Positions 1 through 11,533 of a DNA stretch of 64,000 nt are shown here, in pieces. A model generated the notes under the pieces. It saw only the letters and a program-made list of their open reading frames with translations. It had not been told where the DNA came from and ran no database searches. Each line of letters opens with the position of its first letter. The stretch's first letter is position 1. Origin of the DNA: Medicago truncatula (Eukaryota > Streptophyta > Magnoliopsida > Fabales > Fabaceae); assembly GCF_003473485.1 (NCBI RefSeq), contig NC_053044.1, forward strand, positions 26,409,591 through 26,473,590, written 5' to 3'. Made by a program: the position numbers and the translations under genes.

Positions 1-593
1 GTAATAAGTAGTCACAATAGTCTTAAAATTTAAAATACTCACTAATTGTTCACTTAGTCAAAATAGTCTTTAGCGCTAAAATAATCTCTCAATACTCACA
101 ATAACATTTTCATATAGGGTGACAATAAGTAAATATTTAAAAGGACTGATATGACAATAATTAAGTATATTGAAAGACTAATATGACAATATTAACGAAA
201 TACTTTAATGTCATAGACTATTTGAACTAATGAAATGCACAATCAGAAATTATTTTAAAATTTTAATACATTGAAAGACTATTGTAGCTACTCGTTACAT
301 AGATTAAAGTCACTGTTACCTAAGACAAAGAAACAGTGGTATCTTCTTTGTTGATGGTGGTCCTATATTTGGTTTGGTGAAGTACAGACATGATATTGAA
401 AATAATTGAATCCAATGTGTACTTTATCACCTAGCTTTATCAATCTAATCGTCCTCTTCCAATAATTCAGCTCAGCACTATTGGTTATCTATTGTCCTTC
501 ATTTTCACTCATTCCCTCTTTTCTTGTGTTCGTTCTATTTGATCATCATCATATCGTAGTGACCTAACAGATACTGTTTCTTGTCATTGTCTA
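1..593. other. 5' flank of first F-box copy; no gene seen
   Basis: AT-rich non-coding DNA. The last 120 bases are pyrimidine-rich and resemble the 5' leader of the F-box copies near 31.2 and 36.5 kb (cactcattccctctttt, then a stretch around gtgacctaacagat before the ATG). No TATA box could be placed with confidence. Confidence 0.5.
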
Positions 594-1783
594 ATGGAGA
601 AAACAACAACCACCACCACCACCAAATTGATCGGAACCACACTATCACTCTTATGTTCACTTTTCATGTCTTCCGACCCACCGTTGTTGTCTGAACTCCC
701 GTTCGAACTAGTGGCAGAGATTCTATGCAGGCTCCCTGTCATGTTCCTCCTACAACTACGATGCCTCAGTAAGTTCTTCAATACCCTTATTTCTGATCCA
801 AAGTTCGCTAAGAAACACCTTCGCTTATCAACCACGCGCCACTTGATCTTATCCTACGCCGATATTCATGATCATTCGAGGTTAATCTCTTACCCACTTC
901 ACTCCACTTTTCACCAATGTGATTCCATTTTTAACTCTGTAACCGTTAAACCTACCCAAATACGCTATCCTTTTAACAAACAATACAATAATATCGTTGG
1001 CTCTTGCCATGGTATCCTTTGTTTGACTAGGAAACAAAGCATGCATGATAAACGAAATAATGTTCTTTTGTGGAACCTTTCGATTAGAAAATTCAAAATA
1101 TTGCCTTCTTTCAAAAGTCCACCAAACTCTCGTCCTACTTTATATGGTTTTGGCTATGATCATGTAACTAATGTTTACAAAGTCCTTGCCGTTTTTTCCT
1201 GTGATTTTGGTAATATGGTTTTCAAAGCTCAAGGAATGGTTCATACTTTAGGTACTAATTCTTGGAGAATGATTAACGGGGAGTTACCTCTTCCAGATAA
1301 TCGTTATGAATCACTGAAATTTGTGAGTGGTGCTCTTCATTGGATTGCATATAGGGATAATAACCACAGTGTTGTTTCTTTTAATTTGGGGATTGAGTCT
1401 TACGGAAAATTTTTGCCTCCTAATTATGGAGGGGAAGATGTGCATAATGTTATCTTAGGTGCTCGAGGGATTGTTTGTGTATCTTTGCGCGTAGTCCCAC
1501 GTTTTCTAGTGTTTGGCTGATGAAGGAATATGGAAATGAAGAATCTTGGACTAAATTGTTTCGTATTCCTTACATAAAAGGTCCTTTCCATAATCCATAT
1601 ACCAAGCCACTATGGATTTCTGAGGATGACCAAGTGCTAATCGATTATACATCATTCGAGAGAATAAATTTGGCCGTTTATGATTTCAAAAACGGTACTT
1701 TTAAAAAACTCTTGATGCAAGACATCAAGTGTTGGATTACCTCTGAAGTTTGTGTTGAGAGTTTGATATCACCTTGTTTCTAA
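594..1783 (+). pseudogene. F-box/FBA protein gene, copy 1, one frameshift
   Basis: Intronless F-box gene of the FBA type (F-box associated interaction domain). Such proteins are substrate receptors of SCF ubiquitin ligases. The F-box lies at about residues 35-75 (LPFELVAEILCRLP, then LQLRCLSKFFNTLISDP). The FBA part follows, with YGFGYDHVTNVYKVLAVF and MVHTLGTNSWRMI. The first frame ends at 1520 after 308 residues, and the normal C-terminus (VWLMKEYGNEESWTKLFRIP to SLISPCF) continues in another frame to 1783. Comparison with the copy at 35.3-36.5 kb puts a one-base loss near 1460-1466. It could be a pseudogene, a gene for a 308-residue truncated protein, or an assembly error. It is the only copy on the plus strand and lies 29 kb from the others. 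Confidence 0.85.
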
Positions 1784-2240
1784 TGTGATACCAATGTGGT
1801 GCTATATCGCCTGTACTTTAGACTCAATTGCAACTTATATGCTAATTTCCTTTGATGTTATTTATTTTATACTTATTCTAATTACGAGTGACTTTATTTA
1901 TCATTGTTAATTAATGTTGTATTGAATATGTAGCTTTGAGAAATCGCAATGTTAGATTCCTTGACTCTCCATTCATGCATTACCGTTTATATATAGTTGA
2001 CAACTATGAGTTGCTTTGGATGGTTTATGATTTGATTTTCTAAAATTAGAATTAAAATTTAGGTAGTAAACCAAAGAACTAGCATGTTTGTTAAAGTGTC
2101 TGCTAACTGATGTACAAATTTCACAATGTTTTCTTCAAATTTTGTCCCATTCATTATGAACTTGGTTATTGGCGAATGGTTAGGAAAATTATGATAGCTA
2201 TCGGTGGTCACGAATAGTGTATAAAAATTTCTAAACTTAT
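1784..2240. other. 3' flank of F-box copy 1; no gene seen
   Basis: AT-rich. The first part (gtgctatatcgcctg and onwards) resembles the 3' flanks of the minus-strand F-box copies. It ends at the insertion point of the LTR element. Confidence 0.5.
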
Positions 2241-3026
2241 TGTTGTGAATTCCGTACAAAACCACACCAATACAAAGTATGATATGTGGAGCAAAGGAAA
2301 GTAGTAACCAATAATAAAGCAAGCAATAATCAACAATAAAACACATAGATCTAATCTAGGAAACAAAATGAAAAACACAAACCACAAGCACAAGATAAAA
2401 GGAGAGAGAAGAGGAAAACAAAGACACCAAAGATTGTTCACCCAGTTCGGTCCAAACTTGACCTACTCTGGAGGAGAGATTGAACTCTCCAATTCACTAT
2501 CAATGAGTTCTTACAAAAAGATACAAAAGGGTTACAAGAAATTAGCTTTGACAAGTTCACAAAAAACAACTCTAATTTCTACCATTTTTCCCAATCTCAC
2601 CAAGAACAAGACACTCAATGATTTTCACTCACCAAGGTGTTTACAATGTTTCCCAACCCAAGAGAAACTCTAATCAAAGACCCTAAACCCTAGAGTTGCT
2701 CCCTTTGATTTTCCAAGTTTCTCTCTCTTCCAACTCTCTTCAAAATCTGCACAAGAACACTTAAATACTAGTCTTCCACTGATAAAATCGTGTCACGATT
2801 TCCAAATCGTGTCACGATTGGTACGTACGTCACAAGGTACGACCAGTCCTTATCCTGGAAACTTAACGAGCAAGTTTGCAAATCGTGTCACGATTCCTCC
2901 AAATCGTGTCACGATTTGGCACCCTGCAAACCAGCTCACGGCATCACAAAATCGTGTCACGATGTCAAATTCGTGTCACGATTTCTCTGTTCTTCCAGAC
3001 CACAAATTTGAAGCCAAATCTCAACA
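2241..3026 (-). repeat. 3' LTR of the Copia-type fossil
   Basis: 786 bases, matching 4434-5225 along the whole length. It contains the palindrome cluster described separately and a telomere-like accctaaaccctag stretch near 2683. Confidence 0.85.
2786..2985. repeat. Six-copy palindrome cluster in 3' LTR
   Basis: Six copies of AATCGTGTCACGATT, an inverted repeat around a central T (two copies imperfect), lie within 200 bases. In element orientation this is near the LTR start, where U3 enhancers sit. The same cluster is at 4985-5183. Confidence 0.85.
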
Positions 3027-3599
3027 TTTCTCCACCTTGACTTCTAATTTGTTGGTGATGTCAATTTAACCATCAACCACCAATCTCCCTTTGCTTTTCC
3101 CTTGCATTCAACTATACCAAGTTGTTCCACAAGTCTACACCAAACCATCTTCAACCACGGAACGTCTTCTGCTTCCTCGAAGATCACCTTGTATCCGATC
3201 ACCCTTGGTCTTTTAGGTAATCACACAAGCCACACCATACATTCTTCAAACCCCGGAATGCCTTCCGTCCTCATGAAGAATTCACATGCTCACAACTAGA
3301 GCATAAACACCCAAAGCCTCCATAGTCATACCATTCCCGATGTCATCAACTCCACCTTAAGTTGAGCTTTCTCTACCTCAACTTCCAAATGAGTACTTCC
3401 ACTATGCTTCCACCTTACCACTCCACCTCAAAGGTTGATCATGAGTATTGTTACCACCACCTCTCCAGACTAACCATGAGTATTCTCACCACCGCCTCTC
3501 CAGGCTGATGTTGAGTGTTTAACGTCTCTCCAGACGATCACCACTCTACAAGGCATCAATACCAAGGTGAGAACCCTCACCTTCATCTTCCTCCCAACA

Positions 3600-4330
3600 A
3601 CTCACCACCAAAGCACCCGCATCTCCATACTCCTCGGACACAACTTGCGCGGAGCTCTCATTGTCCTCCGGACAATCCCTCTTGAAGTGACCCAACTTGT
3701 GACACTTAAAGCACTTATACTTATCCTTGTTTCCGCTCTTTGAGCTTCCTCAGTTACCTCTACCTCCACCATTTCCTTTTGAAACACTAAGGCCTTCACT
3801 GTTTTCATCCGCTCTCAAGTCCTTGGACTTGGTCAACTCCTTGGTTCTTAAAGCCGCTTGAACTTCTTCCAAGGTGACAGTGCCTTCTTTGCCATAGAGC
3901 ATGGTATCTTTAAAGGATTCAAATGATCTCGGTAGCACACACAACAAGAGTATAACTTTGTCTTCGTCCTCAAGTTGCACCTCAATGTTCTCTAAATCAT
4001 CAAGGATTTTGTTGAACTCCGCCAATTGCTCCATCATGGTCTTTGACTCCACCATCTTGAATGATTAGAGTTGTTGCTTAAGGAATTGCCTATGAGCCAA
4101 AGACTTGGTCATATACAACGATTCCAACTTTGACCATATCGATGTCGCGGTTGGTTCCTTCGCAACATCCCTCAAAACTTTGTCCCCGAGGCACAAGACA
4201 ATGGCACTCCTAGCCTTGTCCACCATCTTGGTCTTCTCCTCTTGTGACATGGTGACCGGTAACGCACCTTCACCCTTCAAAGCTTTCTCACACTTTTGTT
4301 GTATCAACACCGCTTGCATCTTCACCTTCC
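3600..4330 (-). pseudogene. gag remnant of the Copia-type fossil
   Basis: Minus-strand gag-like coding. The gag_pre-integrase/UBN2-like segment includes ATSIWSKLESLYMTKSLAHR and LEDEDKVILLLCVLPRSFES, both typical of plant Copia gag. It is followed by a CCHC zinc knuckle (CFKCHKLGHFKRDC, about 3673-3714). Read as a fossil with a few breaks. Confidence 0.8.
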
Positions 4331-4433
4331 ATAACCCAAAATCGTTAATCCCGGTGAACTTCTCGATATCTCACTTTGAACCCATGGTACTCACTAAACC
4401 AAATCACTCCTATTCCCCACGGTGGGCGCCAAT

Positions 4434-5225
4434 TGTTGTGAATTCCGTACAAAACCACACCAATACAAAGTATGATATGTGGAGCAAAGGAAAGTAGTAA
4501 CCAATAACAAAGTGAGTGCAAGCAATAATCAACAATAAAACACCTAGATCTAATCTAGGAAACAAAATGAAAAACACAAACCACAAGCATAAGATAAAAG
4601 GAGAGGGAAGAAGAAAACAAAGACACCAAAGATTGTTCACCCAGTTCGGTCCAAACTTGACCTACTCTGGAGGAGAGATTGAACTCTCCAATTCACTATC
4701 AATGAGTTCTTACAAAAAGATACAAAAGGGTTACAAGAAATTAGCTTTGACAAGTTCACAAAGAACAACTCTAATTTCTACCATTTTTCCCAATCTCACC
4801 AAGAACAAGACACTCAATGATTTTCACTCACCAAGGTGTTTACAATGTTTCCCAACCCAAGAGAAACTCTAATCAAAGACCCTAAACCCTAGAGTTGCTC
4901 CCTTTGATTTCCCAAGTTTCTCTCTCTTCCAACTCTCTTCAAAATCTGCACAAAAACACTTAAATACCAGTCTTCCACTGATAAAATCGTGTCACGATTT
5001 CCAAATCGTGTCACGATTGGTACGTATGTCACAAGGTACGACCAGTCCTTATCCTGGAAACTTAACGAGCAAGTTTGCAAATCGTGTCACGATTCCTCCA
5101 AATCGTGTCACGATTTGGCACCCTGCAAACCAGCTCACAGCATCACAAAATCGTGTCACGATGCCAAATTCGTGTCACGATTTCTCTGTTCTTCCAGACC
5201 ACAAATTTGAAGCCAAATCTCAACA
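4434..5225 (-). repeat. 5' LTR of the Copia-type fossil
   Basis: 792 bases, the partner of 2241-3026. On the minus strand it is followed by the primer-binding-like stretch and then the gag remnant. Confidence 0.85.
4985..5183. repeat. Six-copy palindrome cluster in 5' LTR
   Basis: Same arrangement of six AATCGTGTCACGATT-type units as in the other LTR, about 40-240 bases from the LTR start in element orientation. Confidence 0.85.
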
Positions 5226-5359
5226 TTTATTGAAGTCTCTAACGAACCACTTGAGTTTGAGTCTTGCTTTTTTGCTATTTTAATTGCTACCTCCCCTTTA
5301 GTTTCTCAACATTTTATATGATCTTTTTTTCTCTCTCCATTTCATCCTATTCACTTATG

Positions 5360-5850
5360 TATTTTAAGCTGAAATAGAAGATCTTGTAATGATTTACCCC
5401 TACTCTTTGTTGCCTTTCTCAAGGATTGAATTGTTTCCTAAATTAGTCAACATAATATTTGTATTCAATAGGTGTAAATGACTGTAAATTTAACAAAAAT
5501 TTGTTGTAAGAGTAGTTCACAGGGTTCTTGTATTTTCATTTTAAAAGACAAGCTTCGTCCCTGTAATGTAAACTGCTACATTATGTTGTCTATCCAATGT
5601 TTATGAAGTTAGAGTCTATTACTTTTTTTTTAATGTATTTATGGTTTATTTTTGTCTTTAACTCTTCAGTTCCAAGGAAAGGATCTCGGTAATCCAAAGT
5701 TTAGTCAAGAGGTAAATACTTAACGATTGTTTGAGAGTTTAAGTTGTTTTAGTTGTCTTATATCTTCGATCTATTTGTGCGATTTTTAAATAGAGTAAAT
5801 AGTGACTAAAATGACATGGAAAGTTGCAAATGGATTGCTCTCTAGGATGT
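5360..5850 (+). repeat. Diverged direct duplication, copy a
   Basis: Matches 6260-6810 in order: ctgaaatagaagatc, then ccctgtaatgtaaactgcta, then gaagttagagtcta, then caaggaaag, then aacgattgtt and gtttaagttgttttagttgt, then ggaaagttgcaaatggattg. Divergence is substantial, so the duplication is old. Confidence 0.75.
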
Positions 5851-6259
5851 GAGAGCACATAGTGATTCATTTGTGTGACAACTTGGTCCTCATTGTTTCA
5901 GGGGACAAGAATGTTAACGATGGATGATTGGAATGTTGTTTCATTGATATATACATCTACTGTTTGTGGGCTGGGGATATATAATTAGTACAGTATAAGC
6001 CACCGACTTCAATTTGTGAGCTTGGAATTTTTTTGTTTATTGAAATTTAATCAATTGCAATATAATTTGCCTACTTCCTATGTTCTTAAACAAGAACAAA
6101 ATTAAGCATCTTTGCTTCATATTACTCGCTATAATTATTATTTTTTGTGTCAGGATTTTTTTACCACATTCTGTTTTTTCTAGTTCAGTTAAATGTTGTC
6201 TTATTAAGCATCAATGTTGTCTTATTTTTTGAGATCAACTGCAATTATCTTACATAAAT

Positions 6260-6810
6260 CATTGGTTATAAACTGAAATAGAAGATCCTATAATCACCAC
6301 ATGTTAATGTCACATTTTTCAGCAATTGAATCTAAAAATCCAGTAGTCATAAAGAGCTAGGCGGAGGAAACTTAACAAAAAATCCCTGTAATGTAAACTG
6401 CTAAATTTTGTTGTCTATCTAGTTTTTGCTGGACCATGAAGTTAGAGTCTAATACTTTTTAAGTTTTTTTTTTTTTTTTTTTTTTCTATCTTAACTCTTT
6501 GGTTTTAAGGAAAGTGCTCTAATAATCGAAAGTTCAATCAAGAGTTAAGTAAAGTCTTAACTCTTTGGTTTTAAGGAAAGAGCTCTAATAATCGAAAGTT
6601 CAGTCAAGACTTAAGTAAAATCTCAACTCTTCGGTTTCAAGGAAAGAGCTCTAATAACCAAAAGTTCAATCATGAGTTAAGTAAAGTCTAACGATTGTTC
6701 AAGAGTTTAAGTTGTTTTAGTTGTCTTTTATATTTGATGACTTTGATCTGTTTTAGCGATTTTTAAACAAAGGTCAAGAAAGTGACTAACACGGAAAGTT
6801 GCAAATGGAT
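6260..6810 (+). repeat. Diverged direct duplication, copy b, with internal triplication
   Basis: Partner of 5360-5850. Inside it, at about 6486-6690, a unit of roughly 65 bases (aactctttggttttaaggaa to agttaagtaaagtct) occurs three times in tandem, against once in copy a. The triplication therefore postdates the larger duplication. Confidence 0.8.
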
Positions 6811-9383
6811 TGTTTAATAAACCTTTGTTTCCTTCTTCATTCTCATCACATCTTCCATCTTCTATGTTTTACACTTCCCCATTCACTCGCTTGTCATTTT
6901 GGGAAGTGAGGCTCAAAAGAAATGAGGTAGCGGGGAAGCTCCAATTATGCAAACTCCTAGTTTTGAACTGATTTTTCAAAACCAGCTTCATAAACTGCTA
7001 CTTTCCTAAATAGTTTAAAAATAAAAAAAACTGAACCTAAACTACAGAAATTAATCCTGAGCTACAAAAACCCGTTTTGAAAAACAGTTTATAAACTCAC
7101 AATTTATGCTTCAGGTAAGAATAGCAAGATAACTTCCTTTGTAGGAATTACAGTGATGGCACCAGATAAACTAACAAGTACGATGGACACAATATCCTTA
7201 CTTGGTTAATAATGTTCCTAGAAAACAATAAAAGAAGCATTTTTCAATGTCTATGGGCACAATCATCTTCAGTATTGCCAAAAGTTGCACCAAAGGGCTC
7301 GTTCACAACCTACAATTAAAATAAATTCAAATGCAATATTAATAAATTGTTGTGATAAGCATAGAAGATAAACAGATCTTTTATGAACTAGAAGAAATTA
7401 TTTTAATAAAAGGAATAAACATGGACTCTCAATATATATAACCTATGATGACGGGTAATGTAGAAACACGTACAATGGTTAAATATCAGAGAGAAAGAAG
7501 AAGCCTGGTGGCATAACAAAACAAGACATGTGAGGTAGATGAATGTGGGAATACTTAGGGTTGCATAGATAGAAATATACTTGAGGTAACTCAATGAATA
7601 CTTGGAGAACGGACTACAATATGTGGAGATTATAAAACTTCAACTTTGGATAGCAGAATCTATATCCTAATAAATTCTAATGAATGAACTATCTCCAAAA
7701 ACCTATATTCCGTACATTAAAGCCTATGTTGCACTTGTCAATCCTTTACTAATATGAAAAAGTTAAATGAAGGAGATTATTAGCAAAACTTTTATCTGCC
7801 TGAGACACAATCATACTACCTTGTGATAAGCATAAAAGCTAAACTCCAATATCTTGTGATAAGGATAAAAGTTAAAAGCCAATATCCCATCAGCAGAATT
7901 TTTATGAACTCTAGAAATTATCAAATAAATATTGAACTATAAGAAAAGAAGAAACATAGACTCCCTCTTAAACAATTCAGATTTAAGTGCATCAGCCCTC
8001 AAATTAAACATCTTATACATATCAATATGTTACTATTTTATATCTAACCTGAACGTTATCATATTATTATCTATACAATCATAGAAAACTACGGAACTGC
8101 CTGTGAATGTCAAGAAAATTAGGCCACTGACAACCAAATTTCAGCATATTCAACTATAAACGGATTTGGAAGTGAGCCATAACAAAACAAAACCCTAGGC
8201 ATTTGCCTACATAGGCTACACTATAGGCACAAAAAATGCAATATTATCAGTGTCAGCTGATACCTAAATCAGGTTTAGAGCATAAAAATCTCGGGCTCTA
8301 ATTGTTTCAACAAGCATCGAGAAGAATGGAAAGTGGCCCAATTCTTAAGTTCAACCTTTACCTCATCCTTCAACCTTAAACCCATTCAGAATGATTCTAG
8401 TAAGGTGCTTTTGATCCATGATATTCAATGTTCCATCCAATACCTCGAACTACTTTTTGTATTTAAGCTACGTTATTGACTCAAATTTAGAACAAATTTA
8501 TACAGATTCTACATTATAGTGGGCTGAAAACACTTCAGAAGGGTGTTCTTTATGGTAACTCAACCAGAATTCAAAACACAGGCCTCCCACCATTGATGAA
8601 GGGCAACACATCCCCTTCAAGAGACAAAGAACCCACTCTAATCATGAGCTTAAACTTAGCAGTAAATATGTAGTAGCAGCGTGATCAATCTCAACAAAAT
8701 GTATATAGCTGAGGGCTGAGGCAAATCAATCATTGCCTTTTGACCACTACTAATCATCTTAACCTATTCTTCTTCAAAAAAAAATCACCTTAACCTATTT
8801 TCCTTACACTTAAGTACTTGTGAGATATCATGGCATGATTCAACACAAGGAAATATCTTTTATATTTTTTAAGGGCAAACTTGAAGGAGGGGATTCAACC
8901 CAGTATACAGACATATCATGTATGGATACCAAAACATCACATTTTGGTACAAAATCATAGTGGATACAATTTAAGTAGAATAAATGAGCTAGTGTTTAAA
9001 TCCTACTCTCCACTAACATATTACAAAATCCAAGTAATTAACTAACATTGTCTTTCCATACAAAAATATTCTTTACTTTTAGGTAGCATGACTCATATTG
9101 GGTTAGTTTCTATATTATAGGAACTTCTCAAGTGAGTTAAGCATTTAGTTCCTAATGAAAAAACTCATAAGTTAAAGATGGTTACGTACAAGTTAGGTAT
9201 AAGACAATTTCAATGTATACAAAAAGTAATCAATCAAAAGACCAAGAAACATTGCAAGAACATTTCAATGTTGAAAAACTTATTCAATCGAGCAACAGAA
9301 ACAAAGTTGATTATTTCCAGCCCAGTTAAACAGTTTTAAATTACAAACCTTTCAATCCAAAACACATACTTTGTTGTTATGAA

Positions 9384-10553
9384 TCAATGCAACCCGACCC
9401 ATTCTGGAAGTGGCCAGAACAACTTGGAATAACCAGGAAAATCAGACAAAGGCGAAATCTTATCTGTCTGCAAGCAATAAACAGAATCCGCAAGCCTGTT
9501 ATTAGAATAAGGACAAGGATCATCCCTAAATATCACACAATTCCCATTTCCCACACCCAACTCCGAAGCGGAAGCAGAAAAAACACCATCTTCCCCCCAA
9601 AACAAAACCCTATCCCCCAAATTTCTCACCTCAACCCACTTCTTCTCTTTCTCATCAAGGTTAAACACTTGAAATCTCACATCTCCAATCTCATAAAAGG
9701 CAAAAACATTAAAAAAACAATTTTCAACACTATTCACATATTTATGAACTAGCAACAACTCCCCATTACTATCTACTAATAATTTCTTATCTCCCCCAAA
9801 CACACCCACAGACTCTGCAACCAAATCCAAACCTAAATCCGGTCCTACCGCAACAGTCCGACCGCTGAAATCAACCGCAATAGGCCGTCCTTTGAAAAGA
9901 CAGACGTCGCTGTAAGGCGACGACAGCTCCTCAGGCATTATTATCGTCCAGTGCTCATCCCCGGATCGGAAAATGGCGAGTTTCCCGGAAACATTAATAG
10001 TGAGAAGAGCATAACTATGTAAAGTGCGGTAAACAAGAACCTTCTTCATGAAGTCGACAGAAAAGTAGTCGGAAGGGAAGTTACCAATGACGAACTCATC
10101 GCCGAGATGAATGATGTGATATTCTTTGAAATCGATGAGTTGAGGGAGTTGAAGATAGAGTTGGTAGTCAAGTGAGAGAGGGTACCAGAGACGAGTTTTA
10201 TCACGTGAGTCTGGTCCGATTTTGATTAACCAAGGGGGGTGTAGGGTTTGATTGGGTGGTGTGATTAGTAAGATAGATCGTTTGGAGAGAGGGAAGGTGT
10301 TAGTGTTGGAAGTGTTGTTGGAAGGAAATGGGAAATTGGAAGGTAAATCAAGGAGAGGTTTTTTGGGAATGGAAGAGTGCCATGATGAACAAACGGAACG
10401 AAAGCGGAGTTGGTATAATTCGCTGTCGAGCTTTTCGGAAATGAGTTGTAAGAGATCCTTTGGAAGTTTAGACCAGTCTGGTGCCATCAATGGAGTAGCT
10501 GAAGGGTGCTGTTGATTCATTTTCTTCCTCTGGTTTTGGTGGTGTGACTCCAT
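9384..10553 (-). CDS. F-box/DUF295 protein (SKIP23-like)
   Basis: Single-exon gene for 389 residues, intact. The F-box is at about residues 26-66 (DWSKLPKDLLQLISEKL, then LRFRSVCSSWHSSIPKK). The C-terminal half is the DUF295 beta-propeller-like region, with VFAFYEIGDVRFQVFNLDEK, RVLFWGEDGVFSAS and the typical ending FRDDPCPYSNNRLADSVYCL. Proteins of this type (Arabidopsis SKIP23 group) are thought to be SCF ligase adaptors; the substrate cannot be read from sequence. The start chosen is the first ATG of the open frame; an ATG at residue 12 is an alternative. The protein is unrelated beyond the F-box to the FBA family elsewhere in the window. The 250 bases upstream contain a GA-rich stretch typical of plant leaders. 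Confidence 0.9.
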   Translation of the reverse strand: MESHHQNQRKKMNQQHPSATPLMAPDWSKLPKDLLQLISEKLDSELYQLRFRSVCSSWHSSIPKKPLLDLPSNFPFPSNNTSNTNTFPLSKRSILLITPPNQTLHPPWLIKIGPDSRDKTRLWYPLSLDYQLYLQLPQLIDFKEYHIIHLGDEFVIGNFPSDYFSVDFMKKVLVYRTLHSYALLTINVSGKLAIFRSGDEHWTIIMPEELSSPYSDVCLFKGRPIAVDFSGRTVAVGPDLGLDLVAESVGVFGGDKKLLVDSNGELLLVHKYVNSVENCFFNVFAFYEIGDVRFQVFNLDEKEKKWVEVRNLGDRVLFWGEDGVFSASASELGVGNGNCVIFRDDPCPYSNNRLADSVYCLQTDKISPLSDFPGYSKLFWPLPEWVGLH

Positions 10554-10802
10554 TGATAAAGCACATGCAAGAAAGAGTGAGAGTGGTTCTGTCTTTAAAG
10601 AGAGAGAGAGAGGGGTTTTGGTGTGATTTGAGTTAACTTTTCAATGCCACGTAACAGGCATGCATGCTAGCGAGACTCTCAATGTCTCTCCTCCCACTCA
10701 AATTAAACACCGCAGAATCAAAACATGAAACATTTACGGCAACCCCGTCAACCCAACAGGTCTCTATCTTTTTGACTTACTGTGCATATGGTATGGCGGT
10801 GG
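10554..10802 (-). promoter_or_regulatory. 5' leader and promoter region of the F-box/DUF295 gene
   Basis: Contains an AG-repeat run at about 10600-10614 (CT-rich on the gene strand), usual for plant 5' leaders. No clear TATA box was seen. Confidence 0.4.
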
Positions 10803-11278
10803 TTGGGGCTGGCAATGAACCGAACCAACTCGATTATAGTTCGACATTCGACTTGATATTTAATCTGTTGAACTTTGTTCATGAACCTAACGAGCTGGAC
10901 TTGAGCTGAAAATTAAGTTCTTAATTAAATGAGCTGAACTTAAGCTACATATAGTTCGACTTATTAGGTTCATGAGATGACTCAATTATCGATTATATAT
11001 ATAAATCAATTTGAGTTAGTTTTTAAAAAAAATTAATTCAAATGTGGCAAATGTCGCTTAATACAATTTTGTCTTGAAGGAAAAAACAGTTGGAGTTTAA
11101 AAGTAAAAGAATATTATGAATTTTGTTCACAGCTAATTAAATTTTGTTGGATTTTTTTGTCTCTGTTACTTGTATCAGATATTTTTCTTCGTATTTATGC
11201 AACCTTTAACTTTATATAATTTATGTCTATTATATGCATACTTGTGGGAACTTTTATTTTAATTCAATATTTATTTTT

Positions 11279-11340
<62 letters not shown>

Positions 11341-11533
11341 CAAAGATCTATAAATTAACTCTTTTTTTTATAATTTTTTTTGGACGAGTTGAGCAACCGA
11401 ACTGAACCTAACGAGTCGAACCGAACTGTTCGTGAACTTTAAACGAGCCGAACTCGAGCTCAAATAATAGTTCGTGTCGAACTAGAGCCGAGCTCAGACA
11501 GGTTCGGTTCGACTCGACTCATTTTCAGCCCTA
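10803..11533. mobile_element. Non-autonomous hAT-like TIR element
   Basis: About 730 bases with imperfect inverted ends (ttggggctggcaatga on the left, tagggctgaaaatga as the complement of the right). Flanks are ggcggtgg and agcggtgg, an eight-base target duplication with one mismatch, as hAT elements make. Subterminal zones are packed with variants of cgaaccgaac and gagccgagctc. No transposase coding. A TA microsatellite sits inside. Confidence 0.65.
11281..11336. repeat. TA dinucleotide microsatellite
   Basis: About 28 uninterrupted TA units inside the hAT-like element. Confidence 0.95.

Larger units (their letters stand above)
2241..5225 (-). mobile_element. Copia-type LTR retrotransposon fossil, internally deleted
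   Basis: Element on the minus strand. Two near-identical terminal repeats (2241-3026 and 4434-5225) start TGTTGAGA and end CACAACA in element orientation. They are flanked by cttat and tttat, a five-base target duplication with one mismatch. A primer-binding-like stretch (TTGGCGCCCACCGTGGGG) follows the 5' LTR, and a polypurine tract (AAGGTGGAGA) precedes the 3' LTR. The interior holds only a gag remnant; protease, integrase, reverse transcriptase and RNase H are absent. The element is broken: it has lost most of its interior and its gag has a few breaks. By eye the LTRs differ by about a dozen substitutions and one short indel, roughly 1.5%, suggesting an age near one million years at usual plant rates. 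Confidence 0.85.
5226..9383. other. Intergenic region with a duplicated block
   Basis: No convincing gene. It contains the 5.4/6.3 kb duplication listed separately. A possible short terminal exon lies on the minus strand near 7240-7310: an acceptor ttttaattgtag is followed by VVNEPFGATFGNTEDDCAHRH and a stop, but no partner exon was found. The rest is AT-rich with poly-T runs. Confidence 0.45.

Noticed and set aside
2786-2985. Short regularly repeated palindromes as a CRISPR-like array
   Set aside because: Plant nuclear DNA, unequal spacing, location inside an LTR and duplication with it.
2368-3299. Open frames within the LTR element on the plus strand
   Set aside because: They lie in LTR and non-coding interior opposite to the element's direction and are repeated with the LTR; no protein features.
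9387-10515. Plus-strand frames of 121 and 87 residues
   Set aside because: They are the antisense of the intact F-box/DUF295 gene.
11281-11336. TA run as a replication origin or matrix attachment site
   Set aside because: A plain microsatellite inside a transposon; nothing else supports such a role.
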